From Mycobacteriales bacterium (GTDB lineage: Bacteria > Actinomycetota > Actinomycetes > Mycobacteriales > SCTD01): DNA of 64,000 nucleotides. The notes below the pieces were generated by a model, which ran no database searches, was not told the origin of the DNA, and worked only from the letters and a program-made list of their open reading frames with translations. A program made the position numbers and the translations under genes. Shown here piece after piece: positions 8,775-17,539 of the stretch. How positions within the stretch are numbered: the stretch's first letter is position 1; every line of letters starts with the position of its first letter. Location of the stretch: NCBI GenBank assembly GCA_030697205.1, contig JAUYQP010000013.1, forward strand, positions 62,001 through 126,000. Reading direction: 5' to 3'.

Positions 8775-11006
8775 TCAGCCGCCACCCCTCGGCACGGGCA
8801 GCCCGCCCGCCCTGACCAGCCGGTCCCGGCCCGCTGCCTTCGCGGCGTAGAGGGCCTGGTCAGCGGTCAGCACCAGGTCGGCGCCCGTGCCACCGTCGTC
8901 CGGCCAGACCGCCAGCCCGCACGAGACGGTCGGGGCGGCGAGCAGGCCGTCCCGCGTGGGGACGCGCAGGTCCCCGAGGCGCTCGCGCAGCGCGGCGAAG
9001 CGCTGTCCGGCGGCCTCGGCGTCGGTGCGGGCCAGGATGACCGACAGCTCCTCCCCGCCGTAGCGGCACACCACGTCGGAGTCGCGGAAGACCGCACGCA
9101 TCTCATCGGCCACAGCGCGCAGCACGGTGTCGCCGACGTCGTGGCCGTGCTCGTCGTTGACGCACTTGAAGTGGTCCACGTCGATCTGCAGCACGGCCAG
9201 CGGCTCGCCGCTGCGCTCCGCGCGGGCGACCTCGCGCTGCAGGGTCTCCTCCATGTAGCGCCGGTTGAACAGCCCGGTCAACGGGTCGCGGACCGACAGC
9301 GCGCGCAAGGTGTCGCGCAGGGCGAGGTTGGCGAGAGCGAGCGAGAGCTGGGCTGCGGTCGTGAGCGCCAGCTCCTCCAGCAGCTGTTCGTTCCGGTCCT
9401 CGTACAGGCACATGAGGTGCAGCGCGCCCGACGTGGACCCCTGGGCGATCATCGGGACGCAGAGCGCGGCCGCGACCGTCTCCTTGAGGTGCGTGCACCG
9501 CGGTGTGCCCGGACCGCTGCGGTGGACCTGCCCCCGACGTAGGGCCCAGCACTGGTCCGGCCGGAACCGCTCGCTCGAGGTCGGCTCTCCCCAGCTGGCC
9601 CGCACCTCGACGTCGTCGCGTGAGGCACCCATCGACGACAGCGCGCCGACCACGCCGGGGAACAGCCGCGGCGCGACGCGGGCCACGACGGAGTAGCCCT
9701 CGTCGGCGTCCGCGCACGACTGCAGCAGGTCACCGAGCTCGCGTAGCACCCGCATCTCGGCGTTGCTCCGCTCCAGGTCGACCTGCCGGAGCTCGAGCTC
9801 GGCCTCCCGCTCGCGCTCGGCCGTCACGTCGCGCGTCACCACGACGAAGCCGTCACCGACCTTGCTGGCCCGCACGTCGAAGCAGCGCCGCGCCTTCTGG
9901 CCGTCGCCCCAGACGTCCTCGTACCACAGCGCCGGCTCGACGTAGGACTCACCGGTCTCGACCACGGCGGCGTAGGCGGCGATCATTCCGGCGGGTCCCT
10001 GCTGCGGGAACACCCCGAGCAGGGTGCGACCGACGAGCTCCTCGCTGGAGTAGCCCGTGGTGATGCTCGCGTTGCGGTTGGCGTAGTCCCAGCGGAAGTC
10101 CACGATCGCACCGGAGTCGTCGCGCAGGGCGGTGAACAGCGACAGCGATTCGGTGAAGCTGGCCATCACCGCGCGCAGCCGCTCCTCGCTGGCCTGCGCC
10201 TCCGCCGCGACCCTCACCTGCCCGGACACGTCGCGCCAGGTCACGGCGAAGCCGTCGCCGAGCCGCCAGGCCCGCAGCTCGAAGGTGCCGGCCAGATCGT
10301 CGTCGGCGTAGTCGAGCGCAGCCGACGACCAGGGCACACCGGTCTCGACGACCTTGACGTATCGCTCGAAGAAGCCACTGTCGCGAAACTGGGGGAGCAC
10401 CTCGCACAGCCGTGCCCCGACCAGCTCCGCCGGAGTGCGTCGGTAGGTGGTCGCGCCGACCGCGTTGATGTAGGTCCACTCGAAGTCGACGACGACCCCC
10501 TGCTCGCGCACAGAGCGGTACGCCGCGAAGCCGTCCAGCATGCTGTCGAGGCTCGTCCGCATCCGCTCCTCGCTCGCCTGCAGCGCCGACTCGGCCGCGC
10601 GACGGACCGAGGCGTCCCTGATGGCGGCCGCGACCAGGTTCGCACCACCCGCGCGCAGCGGCGTGAGGCTGATCTCGACGGGGACCTCGGTGCCGTCGGA
10701 CCGCACCGCGGTGAGCGTCAGCGCCGGGCCCATCGAGCGCGGCGCCGGCGATGCGTGGAAGCCGTCGCGATGACCGACGTGGCGGACCTTGAGCGCGGTC
10801 GGCAGCAGCACTTCCACTGGGCGCCCGACCAGGTCTGCGGGGTCCCACCCGAGCAGTCCGCCGACCTGGTCGTTGCACCACACCACGCGGCCGTCCTCGC
10901 CCGAGACGACCACGGCGTCGGGGCTGCGCTCCGCGAGCTCCTCGAAGAAGGCGCCGCCGAGGACCGGCCGTGCGGAGTCCGGCTGCTCTCCGGTCACCGG
11001 GGTCAC
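8775..11006 (-). CDS. Diguanylate cyclase with three PAS domains and a GAF domain
   Basis: A ~743-residue soluble sensor enzyme predicted to make cyclic di-GMP from two GTP. In order: PAS (about residues 15-135), two more PAS domains (145-265 and 275-395), a GAF-like domain (420-560), and a C-terminal GGDEF domain. The signature is RYGGEELSVIL: the first four positions are catalytic-type, and the last is Leu rather than Phe. An inhibitory RxxD site (RDSD) sits five residues upstream, implying product feedback. The start is uncertain. GTG 11006 has AAGGTGG just upstream, while GTG 10997 is an alternative; the frame is open far into thrC but not coding-like there. Confidence 0.88.
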   Translation of the reverse strand: MTPVTGEQPDSARPVLGGAFFEELAERSPDAVVVSGEDGRVVWCNDQVGGLLGWDPADLVGRPVEVLLPTALKVRHVGHRDGFHASPAPRSMGPALTLTAVRSDGTEVPVEISLTPLRAGGANLVAAAIRDASVRRAAESALQASEERMRTSLDSMLDGFAAYRSVREQGVVVDFEWTYINAVGATTYRRTPAELVGARLCEVLPQFRDSGFFERYVKVVETGVPWSSAALDYADDDLAGTFELRAWRLGDGFAVTWRDVSGQVRVAAEAQASEERLRAVMASFTESLSLFTALRDDSGAIVDFRWDYANRNASITTGYSSEELVGRTLLGVFPQQGPAGMIAAYAAVVETGESYVEPALWYEDVWGDGQKARRCFDVRASKVGDGFVVVTRDVTAEREREAELELRQVDLERSNAEMRVLRELGDLLQSCADADEGYSVVARVAPRLFPGVVGALSSMGASRDDVEVRASWGEPTSSERFRPDQCWALRRGQVHRSGPGTPRCTHLKETVAAALCVPMIAQGSTSGALHLMCLYEDRNEQLLEELALTTAAQLSLALANLALRDTLRALSVRDPLTGLFNRRYMEETLQREVARAERSGEPLAVLQIDVDHFKCVNDEHGHDVGDTVLRAVADEMRAVFRDSDVVCRYGGEELSVILARTDAEAAGQRFAALRERLGDLRVPTRDGLLAAPTVSCGLAVWPDDGGTGADLVLTADQALYAAKAAGRDRLVRAGGLPVPRGGG

Positions 11007-11060
11007 ACCACCTTCGCGACGGGTCGGGCCCGATCGTCCGCCACCGCTCCAAGGCGGGTG

Positions 11061-11078
11061 GTCACCCTTTCGGGTGAC
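11061..11078 (-). terminator. GAAA-tetraloop hairpin downstream of thrC
   Basis: GTCACCC (11061-11067) and GGGTGAC (11072-11078) form a perfect 7-bp stem, with a GAAA loop on the minus strand. It begins 26 nt after the thrC stop and ends before the diguanylate cyclase start. There is no T-tract, so it may be a terminator or an mRNA 3' stabiliser. Confidence 0.5.
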
Positions 11079-11104
11079 GACGACCTCGCGCGGCTGCCGA
11101 GCGG

Positions 11105-12370
11105 TCAGTCCCCCAGACCGGTGCGGGCGAAGGCGGAGTACGACGGGGCGATCGTCGCGGTCGGCCCCACCTGGCCCGCGACGGCGTCGAGGGTCTTCAG
11201 CCCGTCGCCGGTGTTGTAGAGGACCGTCTCGGCGTCGGGGTCGACCGCGCCGGAGCGCAGCAGCTGGCGCAGGGTCGCGACGGTGACCCCGCCGGCGGTC
11301 TCGGCGAAGACGCCCTCGGTCTCGGCGAGCAGCCGGATGCCCTCCACGACCTCCTCGTCGGAGACGTGGCCCATCGCGCCGCCGGTGCATCGGACGGTGT
11401 CGAGGGCGTAGGGGCCGTCAGCCGGGTTGCCGATGGCGAGCGACTTGGCGATGGTCTGCGGCTTGACCGGCTGCACGGTGTCCCAGCCGTTCTCGAAGGC
11501 GGTCGCGATCGGCGAGCAGCCGGTCGCCTGGGCGCCGAAGACGCGGTAGGGCGTCGGCTCGACGAGGCCGAGCCGGCCGAGCTCGCCGAAGGCCTTGTCG
11601 ACCTTGGTGAGCAGCGATCCGGACGCCATCGGGATGATGACCTGCTCCGGCAGTCGCCAGCCGAGCTGCTCGGCGACCTCGTAGCCGAGCGTCTTGGAGC
11701 CCTCGGCGTAGTAGGGCCGGACGTTGACGTTGACGAACGCCCACTCCTCGTTCTCGGCGATCTCCGAGCACAGCCGGTTGACGTCGTCGTAGGAGCCGTC
11801 GACGGCGACCAGCGCCTGGCCGTAGACGGCGGTCTGCACCACCTTGCCCTGCTCGAGGTCGCTCGGGATGAAGACGACCGAGCGCAGTCCGGCGTGGGTG
11901 GCGTGGGCGGCAACGGAGTTGGCGAGGTTGCCGGTGGAGGCGCAGGAGACCGTCGTGTAGCCGAAGGCCCGGGCAGCGGACAGCGCGACCGAGACGACGC
12001 GGTCCTTGAAGGAGTGCGTCGGGTTGCCGCTGTCGTCCTTGACGTAGAGCGAGCGCATGCCGAGCGCGGCGGCCAGCCGGGGCGCCGGGCGCAGCAGGGT
12101 CATGCCCGCGCCCAGGTCGACGCGGGTGGCGAGGTCCTGCCCGGCGGGCAGCAGGCCGGCGTAGCGCCAGATGGTCTGCGGCCCGGCCTCGATCGAGGCG
12201 CGGGTCACCAGTCGCAAGCGGTCCTCGTCGTAGGCGACCTCGAGGGGCGCGAAGCACTGGGAGCACACGTGCACGGGCGCGAGCGGCGTGACGGCCTTGC
12301 ACTCGCGGCAGACGAGCCCGATCGCGGGTGAGTCCGCGAAGGCAGCGGGGACAGGGGTGGCGACGGTCAT
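11105..12370 (-). CDS. thrC: Threonine synthase-like PLP enzyme with N-terminal zinc ribbon
   Basis: A 421-residue fold-type II PLP enzyme, which in the classic case converts O-phosphohomoserine to threonine. The N-terminus has a rubredoxin-like knuckle pair (CRECKAV and CSQCFAPLEVAYD). The PLP lysine is in NPTHSFKDRVVSVAL, and SCASTGNLANSVAAHA and the later MASGSLL form the phosphate-binding environment. The ATG at 12370 has GAGGAGAGG upstream. That Shine-Dalgarno lies at the 3' edge of a SAM-I riboswitch, so expression should fall when SAM is high. The riboswitch suggests that it acts at the methionine/threonine branch point. It may be a second, SAM-controlled paralogue rather than the hom-thrC-thrB copy. 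Confidence 0.9.
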   Translation of the reverse strand: MTVATPVPAAFADSPAIGLVCRECKAVTPLAPVHVCSQCFAPLEVAYDEDRLRLVTRASIEAGPQTIWRYAGLLPAGQDLATRVDLGAGMTLLRPAPRLAAALGMRSLYVKDDSGNPTHSFKDRVVSVALSAARAFGYTTVSCASTGNLANSVAAHATHAGLRSVVFIPSDLEQGKVVQTAVYGQALVAVDGSYDDVNRLCSEIAENEEWAFVNVNVRPYYAEGSKTLGYEVAEQLGWRLPEQVIIPMASGSLLTKVDKAFGELGRLGLVEPTPYRVFGAQATGCSPIATAFENGWDTVQPVKPQTIAKSLAIGNPADGPYALDTVRCTGGAMGHVSDEEVVEGIRLLAETEGVFAETAGGVTVATLRQLLRSGAVDPDAETVLYNTGDGLKTLDAVAGQVGPTATIAPSYSAFARTGLGD

Positions 12371-12384
12371 GCGGGAGGCCTCTC

Positions 12385-12528
12385 CTCATCTTCCCCGCGC
12401 GACCGGACTGGTCCGCGGGACGGAGTTGGCACCTGGCAGCGGGAGGCCTCGCGTGCCCTTGTGGGGCGGACCTGCGTGCTGGTTGCCGGGGCTTCGTCGG
12501 GCCGTGTCCCTCTGCCCCTCGGGATGAG
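12385..12528 (-). promoter_or_regulatory. SAM-I (S-box) riboswitch upstream of thrC
   Basis: Read on the minus strand, the region has the S-box core in order: CTCATC opening P1, GAGgGGcagAGGGAC, GGCCC-GAC-GAAGCCCCGGCAACC, GGTGCCAACTCCGTCCC, a short GC-rich P4, and GATGAG closing P1 (12390-12385). The closing strand of P1 runs straight into GAGGAGAGG, the thrC Shine-Dalgarno 9 nt before the ATG. Ligand-stabilised P1 would therefore hide the ribosome site, and no terminator stem is needed. Confidence 0.92.
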
Positions 12529-12569
12529 CACTGCGTGTGGAGTTGTGGGTCGATCCTACCCGGCGCGGC

Positions 12570-12800
12570 TCAGGGGGTCGCGGCGACCGCCCCCTCGGGG
12601 GTGCGGGCCCGCCGCCAGAAGCGGAAGCGCGCGGCGTCGGCCGCGTGGGCCGCGACGACAGCGCGCACCGCGTGCTGCGTGGCGTGGCAGCGGCAGGCCC
12701 GACCGCAGCCGACGATGCCGGGGACGGGGCGACTGCCGGTGTCGTCGCGCATCGACGAGCATGCGCAGGACGAGCAGCGGTCGACGTAGGTGACCAGCAC
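12570..12800 (-). CDS. Cys-rich small protein, probable metal binder
   Basis: A 76-residue protein whose GTG start at 12800 has GGAG 6 nt upstream. It contains two Cys clusters, CSSCACSS and GCGRACRCH, that is, C-x2-C-x-C and C-x3-C-x-C plus His. The rest is a basic Arg/Ala-rich helix (AVRAVVAAHAADAARFRFWR). The spacing could bind zinc or an Fe-S cluster, but it is not a WhiB (no C-x29-C-x2-C-x5-C). The gene ends 41 nt before the SAM riboswitch on the same strand, so it may be transcribed into thrC. The product is unnamed. Confidence 0.68.
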   Translation of the reverse strand: MLVTYVDRCSSCACSSMRDDTGSRPVPGIVGCGRACRCHATQHAVRAVVAAHAADAARFRFWRRARTPEGAVAATP

Positions 12801-12926
12801 CGAGAGCTCCGGGGTCCGGGAGCGGAGCGCAGCCGTGCGCGCCGTGGTCCCGTGCCGAGCGACGCGGTGAAGTCCGTCCCACCGCCTTGTGGATCGATGA
12901 TCGGCCACGGACAGTCACGGAGTAGT

Positions 12927-12969
12927 CACCCGCACGGGTGGAACCCTCCCGGGTGGATACGGTCCGTGC
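12927..12969 (+). promoter_or_regulatory. otsA promoter for leaderless mRNA, with upstream palindrome
   Basis: TACGGT (12958-12963) fits the TAnnnT -10 consensus and ends 6 nt before the GTG start at 12970, so transcription could begin on the start codon itself. Upstream, CACCCG-CA-CGGGTG (12927-12940) is a perfect 6-bp inverted repeat in the position expected for an operator. No -35 box is obvious. Confidence 0.5.
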
Positions 12970-14364
12970 GTGCCCCGCCTCCTGCTCGCCTCCAACCGCG
13001 GGCCCGTGTCGTTCGTCGAGGAGCCCGACGGGTCGCTGCACCAGCGCCGCAGCGGGGGCGGGCTGGTCAGCGCGCTCGCCGGAGCCCCCGAGGACGCCCT
13101 GTGGGTCTGCGCGGCGCTCACCGACGCCGACCGGCGGGCCGTCCGCGAGGGGGTCGTCGTCGACGGGCCGGTCCCGACCCGGGTCCTCGACCTCGATCCG
13201 GTGGTGCTCGAGCGGGCCTACAACGGGGTCGCCAACTCCACGCTGTGGTTCGCCCACCACCTGCTGTGGGACGTGCCGTCGACGCCGACCTTCGACGCGG
13301 GCACCCGCGCGGAGTGGGGCGCCTTCACGGCGTACTGCTCGTCGTTCGCCGAGGCGCTGGCGGACGCGGGCGACCCCGGCGCCACCGTGCTCGTGCAGGA
13401 CTACCACCTCTCGCTGGTGCCGCGGCTGCTGCGGGCCCTGCGCCCCGACCTGCGGATCGGGCACTTCAGCCACACCCCGTGGGCGCCCGCGGAGTACCTC
13501 CGGCTGTTGCCCGACGCGCAGAGCCGCGACCTGCTGACCGGCCTGCTCGGCGCCGACAGCGTCGGCTTCCACAGCCCGCGCTGGGCCGCGGCCTTCGGCC
13601 GCTGCTGCCAGGAGCTGCTCGGGGCGGAGTACGACGGGGAGGTCGTCCGTCACGCGGGCGGCTCGACCCGGGTGCGGGTGCACCCGCTAGGTGTCGCCGC
13701 CGACGAGCTGCGGGAGCGGGCGGGACAGCCCGACGTCGCGCTGCGGGCCGCGGCCCTGCGCGCGGTTGTCGGCGACCGGCAGGCCCTCGTGCGGATCGAC
13801 CGCACCGAGCTGTCCAAGAACATCGTGCGCGGGCTCGAGGCCTACCGCGAGCTGCTGGTGCGGTGGCCCGAGCACCAGCGCCGGGTCGTGCACCTGGCTT
13901 TCGCCTACCCCTCGCGCCACGACCTGCCGGAGTACCGCGAGTACACCGGCCGGGTGCAGCGGCTCGCCCGTGACATCAACATCGAGCTCGGCGACCCGAC
14001 GTGGCAGCCGGTCCACCTGGAGGTGCGCGACGACTACGCGAGGTCGTTGGCGGCGTACTCCCTCGCCGACGTCCTGCTGGTCAACCCCGTCCGCGACGGC
14101 ATGAACCTCGTGGCCAAGGAGGGACCGCTGCTGTCGGAGCGCGGGATGTCGCTCGTGCTGTCGCGCGAGGCGGGCGCGGCCGACGGGCTCGGGGTGGACG
14201 CGCTGCTGGTCAACCCCTTCGACGTGAGCGAGACCGCCGAGGCGCTGCACCGGGCGCTGCTGACCGACCCGGCCGACCGGCGCGCGGCGTCGGACCGCCT
14301 CGCGGCGGCCGCCGCCGCGCTGCCACCCGCGGCGTGGCTCCAGCAGCAGCTCGACGCGCTCTAG
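12970..14364 (+). CDS. otsA: Trehalose-6-phosphate synthase (GT20)
   Basis: A 464-residue GT-B glycosyltransferase that joins UDP- or GDP-glucose to glucose-6-phosphate. Family hallmarks are the N-terminal LLASNRGPVSF, the GGGLVSAL loop, the HHLLWDVP and QDYHLSLVPR segments, GHFSHTPWAPAEYLRLLP, RIDRTELSKNIVRGLEAY (sugar-nucleotide site), and NPVRDGMNLVAKE with LSREAGAAD near the C-terminus. The GTG start has no Shine-Dalgarno and is probably leaderless. The partner phosphatase OtsB is encoded 2.4 kb downstream on the opposite strand, with the CDC48-like ATPase gene between them. Confidence 0.95.
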   Translation: MPRLLLASNRGPVSFVEEPDGSLHQRRSGGGLVSALAGAPEDALWVCAALTDADRRAVREGVVVDGPVPTRVLDLDPVVLERAYNGVANSTLWFAHHLLWDVPSTPTFDAGTRAEWGAFTAYCSSFAEALADAGDPGATVLVQDYHLSLVPRLLRALRPDLRIGHFSHTPWAPAEYLRLLPDAQSRDLLTGLLGADSVGFHSPRWAAAFGRCCQELLGAEYDGEVVRHAGGSTRVRVHPLGVAADELRERAGQPDVALRAAALRAVVGDRQALVRIDRTELSKNIVRGLEAYRELLVRWPEHQRRVVHLAFAYPSRHDLPEYREYTGRVQRLARDINIELGDPTWQPVHLEVRDDYARSLAAYSLADVLLVNPVRDGMNLVAKEGPLLSERGMSLVLSREAGAADGLGVDALLVNPFDVSETAEALHRALLTDPADRRAASDRLAAAAAALPPAAWLQQQLDAL

Positions 14365-14373
14365 GGTGCAGCG

Positions 14374-16614
14374 GTGCTGACCCTCACCGCCGTCCAGCGG
14401 CTCGCCGGCCACGAGCGCTCGCGCGGCATCGTGCGCGTCTCCGCCGCCGCCCTCGCGCTGCTCGGCGCGCGCCACCTCGACCTGGTGCTGTTGACGGGGG
14501 CCCGCGCGACGGGGGCGCTCGTCGCGCCCGCCCCCGACGGCACCCCCGGCGACGTGCTGCTGTGCGACGAGCTGATGCTCGCCAACCTCGGGGTCGCCGA
14601 CGGCACCGCGGTCACCGTCGAGCTCGCGGGGATCCTGCCGGCGCAGACCGTCGTCGTCGCGGGGCCGCCGGAGGTCGTCGCGGTCGTCGATCCCGCACTG
14701 CTGCGCTCGGCGCTGCACGGCAAGGCGGTCACCACCGGCGACGCGGTCATGCTGCTGCCGCAGGAGCTCGAGCCGGCACCGGACTTCCGCGAGGCGAGCA
14801 AGAGCCTGCGCAACCGGCTGGGCTTCCAGCAGCAGGCGGCGCGGCTGTCGGTGCTGGAGGTCCACCCGCCGGGTCCGGTGCTGGTCGGGCCCGGCACGGC
14901 GGTGCGGTGGGAGGGCGGCCCGTCGACGCTCGGTGCGCTGCCGGTCGCGGGCGCGGTCCCCGCTGCGCCTGCCTGGGAGCCGACCCGGGGTCCCGTTCCC
15001 GCTGGCCCCGCGGTGGGCGTGCCCTTCCAGGCCGCTCCGGCGTCGGTCCTGCACCGGGTCGAGGACCTGCCCGGGCTCGAGTCGCAGGTGAAGGCGCTGA
15101 CCGAGTGGCTCGACCTCGGCTTCCACCACCGCGACCTGCTCGCCACGCTCGGCACCCCGCCCTCGATGGGCGTGCTCGTCACCGGCGCGGCGGGCTCCGG
15201 CAAGGCCGCCCTCGTCGAGGCCGTGTGCACGACGGTGGGGGCGCGGCTGATGCGCGCCTGGGGCCCGGCGCTGGCGTCACTGGAGCCCAACGCCGCCGCC
15301 CGCGAGATCACGACCCTGCTGTCCGACGCCGCCCGCAGCGCCCCGGCCGTGGTCCTCATCGAGGACGTCGAGGCGCTCGCCCCGCGCGACGGCTCACCGC
15401 TGCTGCCGACGTTCCTCACCGCGATCCGCGACGTCGTCCGAGACGGCCGCGTGGCGGTCGTCTGCACCACCGCCGCGCCGGAGAAGGTCACTGCGGAGCT
15501 GCGCTCCCCCGGCACCCTCGACCACGAGCTGTCGGTGCCGCTGCCCGACAAGGCGCAGCGCCAGCGGCTGCTCGAGCACGCCACCCGCGCCGTGCCGCTC
15601 GACACCGACGTCTCGCTCGCCGATGTCGCTGGGCGCACCCCCGGCTTCGTCGCCGCCGACCTGCTCGCCCTGGTCAAGCGGGCCGCGCTCGAGGCCGCCG
15701 GCCGGCAGCGCGACGCCGCCCACCCGGTGGTGACGGCCGCCGACCTCGACGCGGCGCTCGACGTCGTGCGGCCCACCTCGATGGAGGGCACCTCGCTCGA
15801 CCTCGCGTCACTCACCCTCGACGACGTCGGCGACATGGAGACGGTCAAGGCCGCCCTCACCGAGGCGGTGCTCTGGCCGCTGCAGTACCCCGACACGTTC
15901 TCCCGCCTCGGCGTCAGCGCTCCCCGCGGCGTCCTGCTCTACGGCCCGCCCGGCTGCGGTAAGACCTTCCTCGTCAAGGCGATCGCCGGCTCCGGCCAGG
16001 TCAACGTCTTGTCCGTCAAGGGCGCCGAGGTCCTGTCGAAGTGGGTCGGCGAGTCCGAGGCGTCGGTGCGCGAGCTCTTCCGCCGCGCCCGCGAGGCCGC
16101 GCCCACGCTGGTCTTCCTCGACGAGGTCGACGCGCTCGCCCCGACCCGAGGCCAGTCCACCGACGGGGGTACGACGGATCGGGTCGTCGCCGCCCTGCTC
16201 ACCGAGCTCGACGGTGTCGAGTCGCTGCGCGACGTCGTCGTCATCGGCGCGACCAACCGCCCCGACCTCATCGACCCGGCGCTGCTGCGGCCGGGCCGGC
16301 TCGAGCGGCTCGTGTTCGTGCCCCCGCCCGACGCCGAGGCCCGAGCCGCGATCCTGAAGGCGGCGTCGAAGAAGGTGCCGCTCGCGCCCGACGTCGACCT
16401 GGCGGCGCTGGCAGCCCGCACCGACGGCTACTCCGCGGCCGACTGCGCGGCGCTGGTCCGCGAGGCCGCGCTGGGGGCGATGCGCGAGTCTATGGAGGCC
16501 GCGACGGTGACCCTCGCGCACCTCGAGGCCGCTCTGCTCGCGGTCCGGCCGTCCCTCGACCCCGCCCAGGTCGAGGCGCTCGCCACCTACGCCGAGCGCC
16601 GCGCCGCCCGCTGA
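14374..16614 (+). CDS. CDC48/p97-like AAA ATPase with degenerate first ATPase domain
   Basis: A 746-residue two-ring AAA protein. Residues ~1-90 form a CDC48-type N domain (double-psi barrel pattern). D1 (about 270-450) has Walker A GAAGSGKA and a Walker B-like VLIEDVEAL, lacks the second-region-of-homology arginines, and is probably weakly active or structural. D2 (about 485-720) is canonical: GPPGCGKT, LVFLDEVDAL and GATNRPDLIDPALLRPGR with arginine fingers. The GTG start lies 9 nt after otsA, so the genes are probably co-transcribed. It resembles the Rv0435c group of actinobacterial ATPases, whose substrates are unknown. Confidence 0.88.
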   Translation: MLTLTAVQRLAGHERSRGIVRVSAAALALLGARHLDLVLLTGARATGALVAPAPDGTPGDVLLCDELMLANLGVADGTAVTVELAGILPAQTVVVAGPPEVVAVVDPALLRSALHGKAVTTGDAVMLLPQELEPAPDFREASKSLRNRLGFQQQAARLSVLEVHPPGPVLVGPGTAVRWEGGPSTLGALPVAGAVPAAPAWEPTRGPVPAGPAVGVPFQAAPASVLHRVEDLPGLESQVKALTEWLDLGFHHRDLLATLGTPPSMGVLVTGAAGSGKAALVEAVCTTVGARLMRAWGPALASLEPNAAAREITTLLSDAARSAPAVVLIEDVEALAPRDGSPLLPTFLTAIRDVVRDGRVAVVCTTAAPEKVTAELRSPGTLDHELSVPLPDKAQRQRLLEHATRAVPLDTDVSLADVAGRTPGFVAADLLALVKRAALEAAGRQRDAAHPVVTAADLDAALDVVRPTSMEGTSLDLASLTLDDVGDMETVKAALTEAVLWPLQYPDTFSRLGVSAPRGVLLYGPPGCGKTFLVKAIAGSGQVNVLSVKGAEVLSKWVGESEASVRELFRRAREAAPTLVFLDEVDALAPTRGQSTDGGTTDRVVAALLTELDGVESLRDVVVIGATNRPDLIDPALLRPGRLERLVFVPPPDAEARAAILKAASKKVPLAPDVDLAALAARTDGYSAADCAALVREAALGAMRESMEAATVTLAHLEAALLAVRPSLDPAQVEALATYAERRAAR

Positions 16615-16775
16615 CCTCCCCACCCACCCACCTGCCGGCTGACTCGGGTCACGGTGGTCGCCCCAGTGACCCCGCATGACCGAGACCAGGCCCGATCATG
16701 AGCACGCCGCGAGGTGGGGTCGGGACACACCGCACGCGTGCTCGCCCACGTCGAGGAGATGTCCTTCCCGGAAGG

Positions 16776-17534
16776 TCAGAGCGAGCGCAGCAGATCCAGC
16801 ACGCCCTCGGGGCCGTCGACGACGACGTCGGCGAGCGCGCGCAGTTCGGAGGGGCCCTCGTCGGACCCACTGCAGACCGTCAGGGACGGGCCGTCCCACT
16901 CCCGGGCCGCGGTCAGCAGCGGCACGTCGCCGAGGTCGTCACCGGCGACGACGAGCGCGCTCGGGCGGTCGGCCAGCAGCGACCGCAGCGCAGACGCCTT
17001 GTCGTGGCCGGGCGCGCGCAGCTCCAGCACGTAGCGGCCGGGGTGCACCTCGAGCCCCGCGGCGGCAGCGACCGCCTCGACCCGCGGACGCAGCTGCTCG
17101 AGCAGGCCAGCGGGGTCCGCGGCCGGGCGCGTGTGCACGACGACCGCCAAGCCCTTGTCCTCGAGCCGCGCGCCGTCAGGCAGCCCGGCCAGGGCCGCGC
17201 TCGCGACCACCACGCCCGGGTGCGGCTCGGGGGTCGACAGGACGCCCGCCTCCCAGCGCTGCGCGCCGTACTGACCGAGGACCACGAGCCCGGGTACGCC
17301 GCGCAGCGACCCGAGGGAGACCGCCACGTCGGCCGGGCGGCCCGTGACGATCGCGACGCGAGTGCCGAGCGAAGCCAGCACCTCGGCGATGCCGGGCAGG
17401 GCGGCAGCGGTCGCGGGGTCGCTGACGATCGGCGCGAGGGTGCCGTCGAAGTCCAGCGCGACGAGCGCGCGGGCCCGATCGGCCCGCAGGGCGCGGACTG
17501 CGGGGTGGTCGTCGAGGCCCGGCACGCCCGCCAT
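16776..17534 (-). CDS. otsB: Trehalose-6-phosphate phosphatase
   Basis: A 252-residue HAD-superfamily phosphatase that completes trehalose synthesis. Motif I is ALVALDFDGTLAPI (nucleophile Asp and acid/base Asp), motif II is IVTGRP, motif III is the Lys in GHDKASAL, and motif IV is VAGDDLGDVPLL. The ATG at 17534 is 5 nt after the stop of the LytR_C gene on the same strand and has no separate Shine-Dalgarno, suggesting coupled translation. It converges on the ATPase gene, and the 161-bp gap between them shows nothing notable. Having otsA and otsB on opposite strands a few kb apart is common in actinobacteria. Confidence 0.94.
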   Translation of the reverse strand: MAGVPGLDDHPAVRALRADRARALVALDFDGTLAPIVSDPATAAALPGIAEVLASLGTRVAIVTGRPADVAVSLGSLRGVPGLVVLGQYGAQRWEAGVLSTPEPHPGVVVASAALAGLPDGARLEDKGLAVVVHTRPAADPAGLLEQLRPRVEAVAAAAGLEVHPGRYVLELRAPGHDKASALRSLLADRPSALVVAGDDLGDVPLLTAAREWDGPSLTVCSGSDEGPSELRALADVVVDGPEGVLDLLRSL

Positions 17535-17539
17535 GGTCG

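Noticed and set aside
13687-15129. 480-codon minus-strand frame across the end of otsA and the start of the ATPase gene
   Set aside because: It spans two well-supported genes on the opposite strand and has no recognisable sequence.
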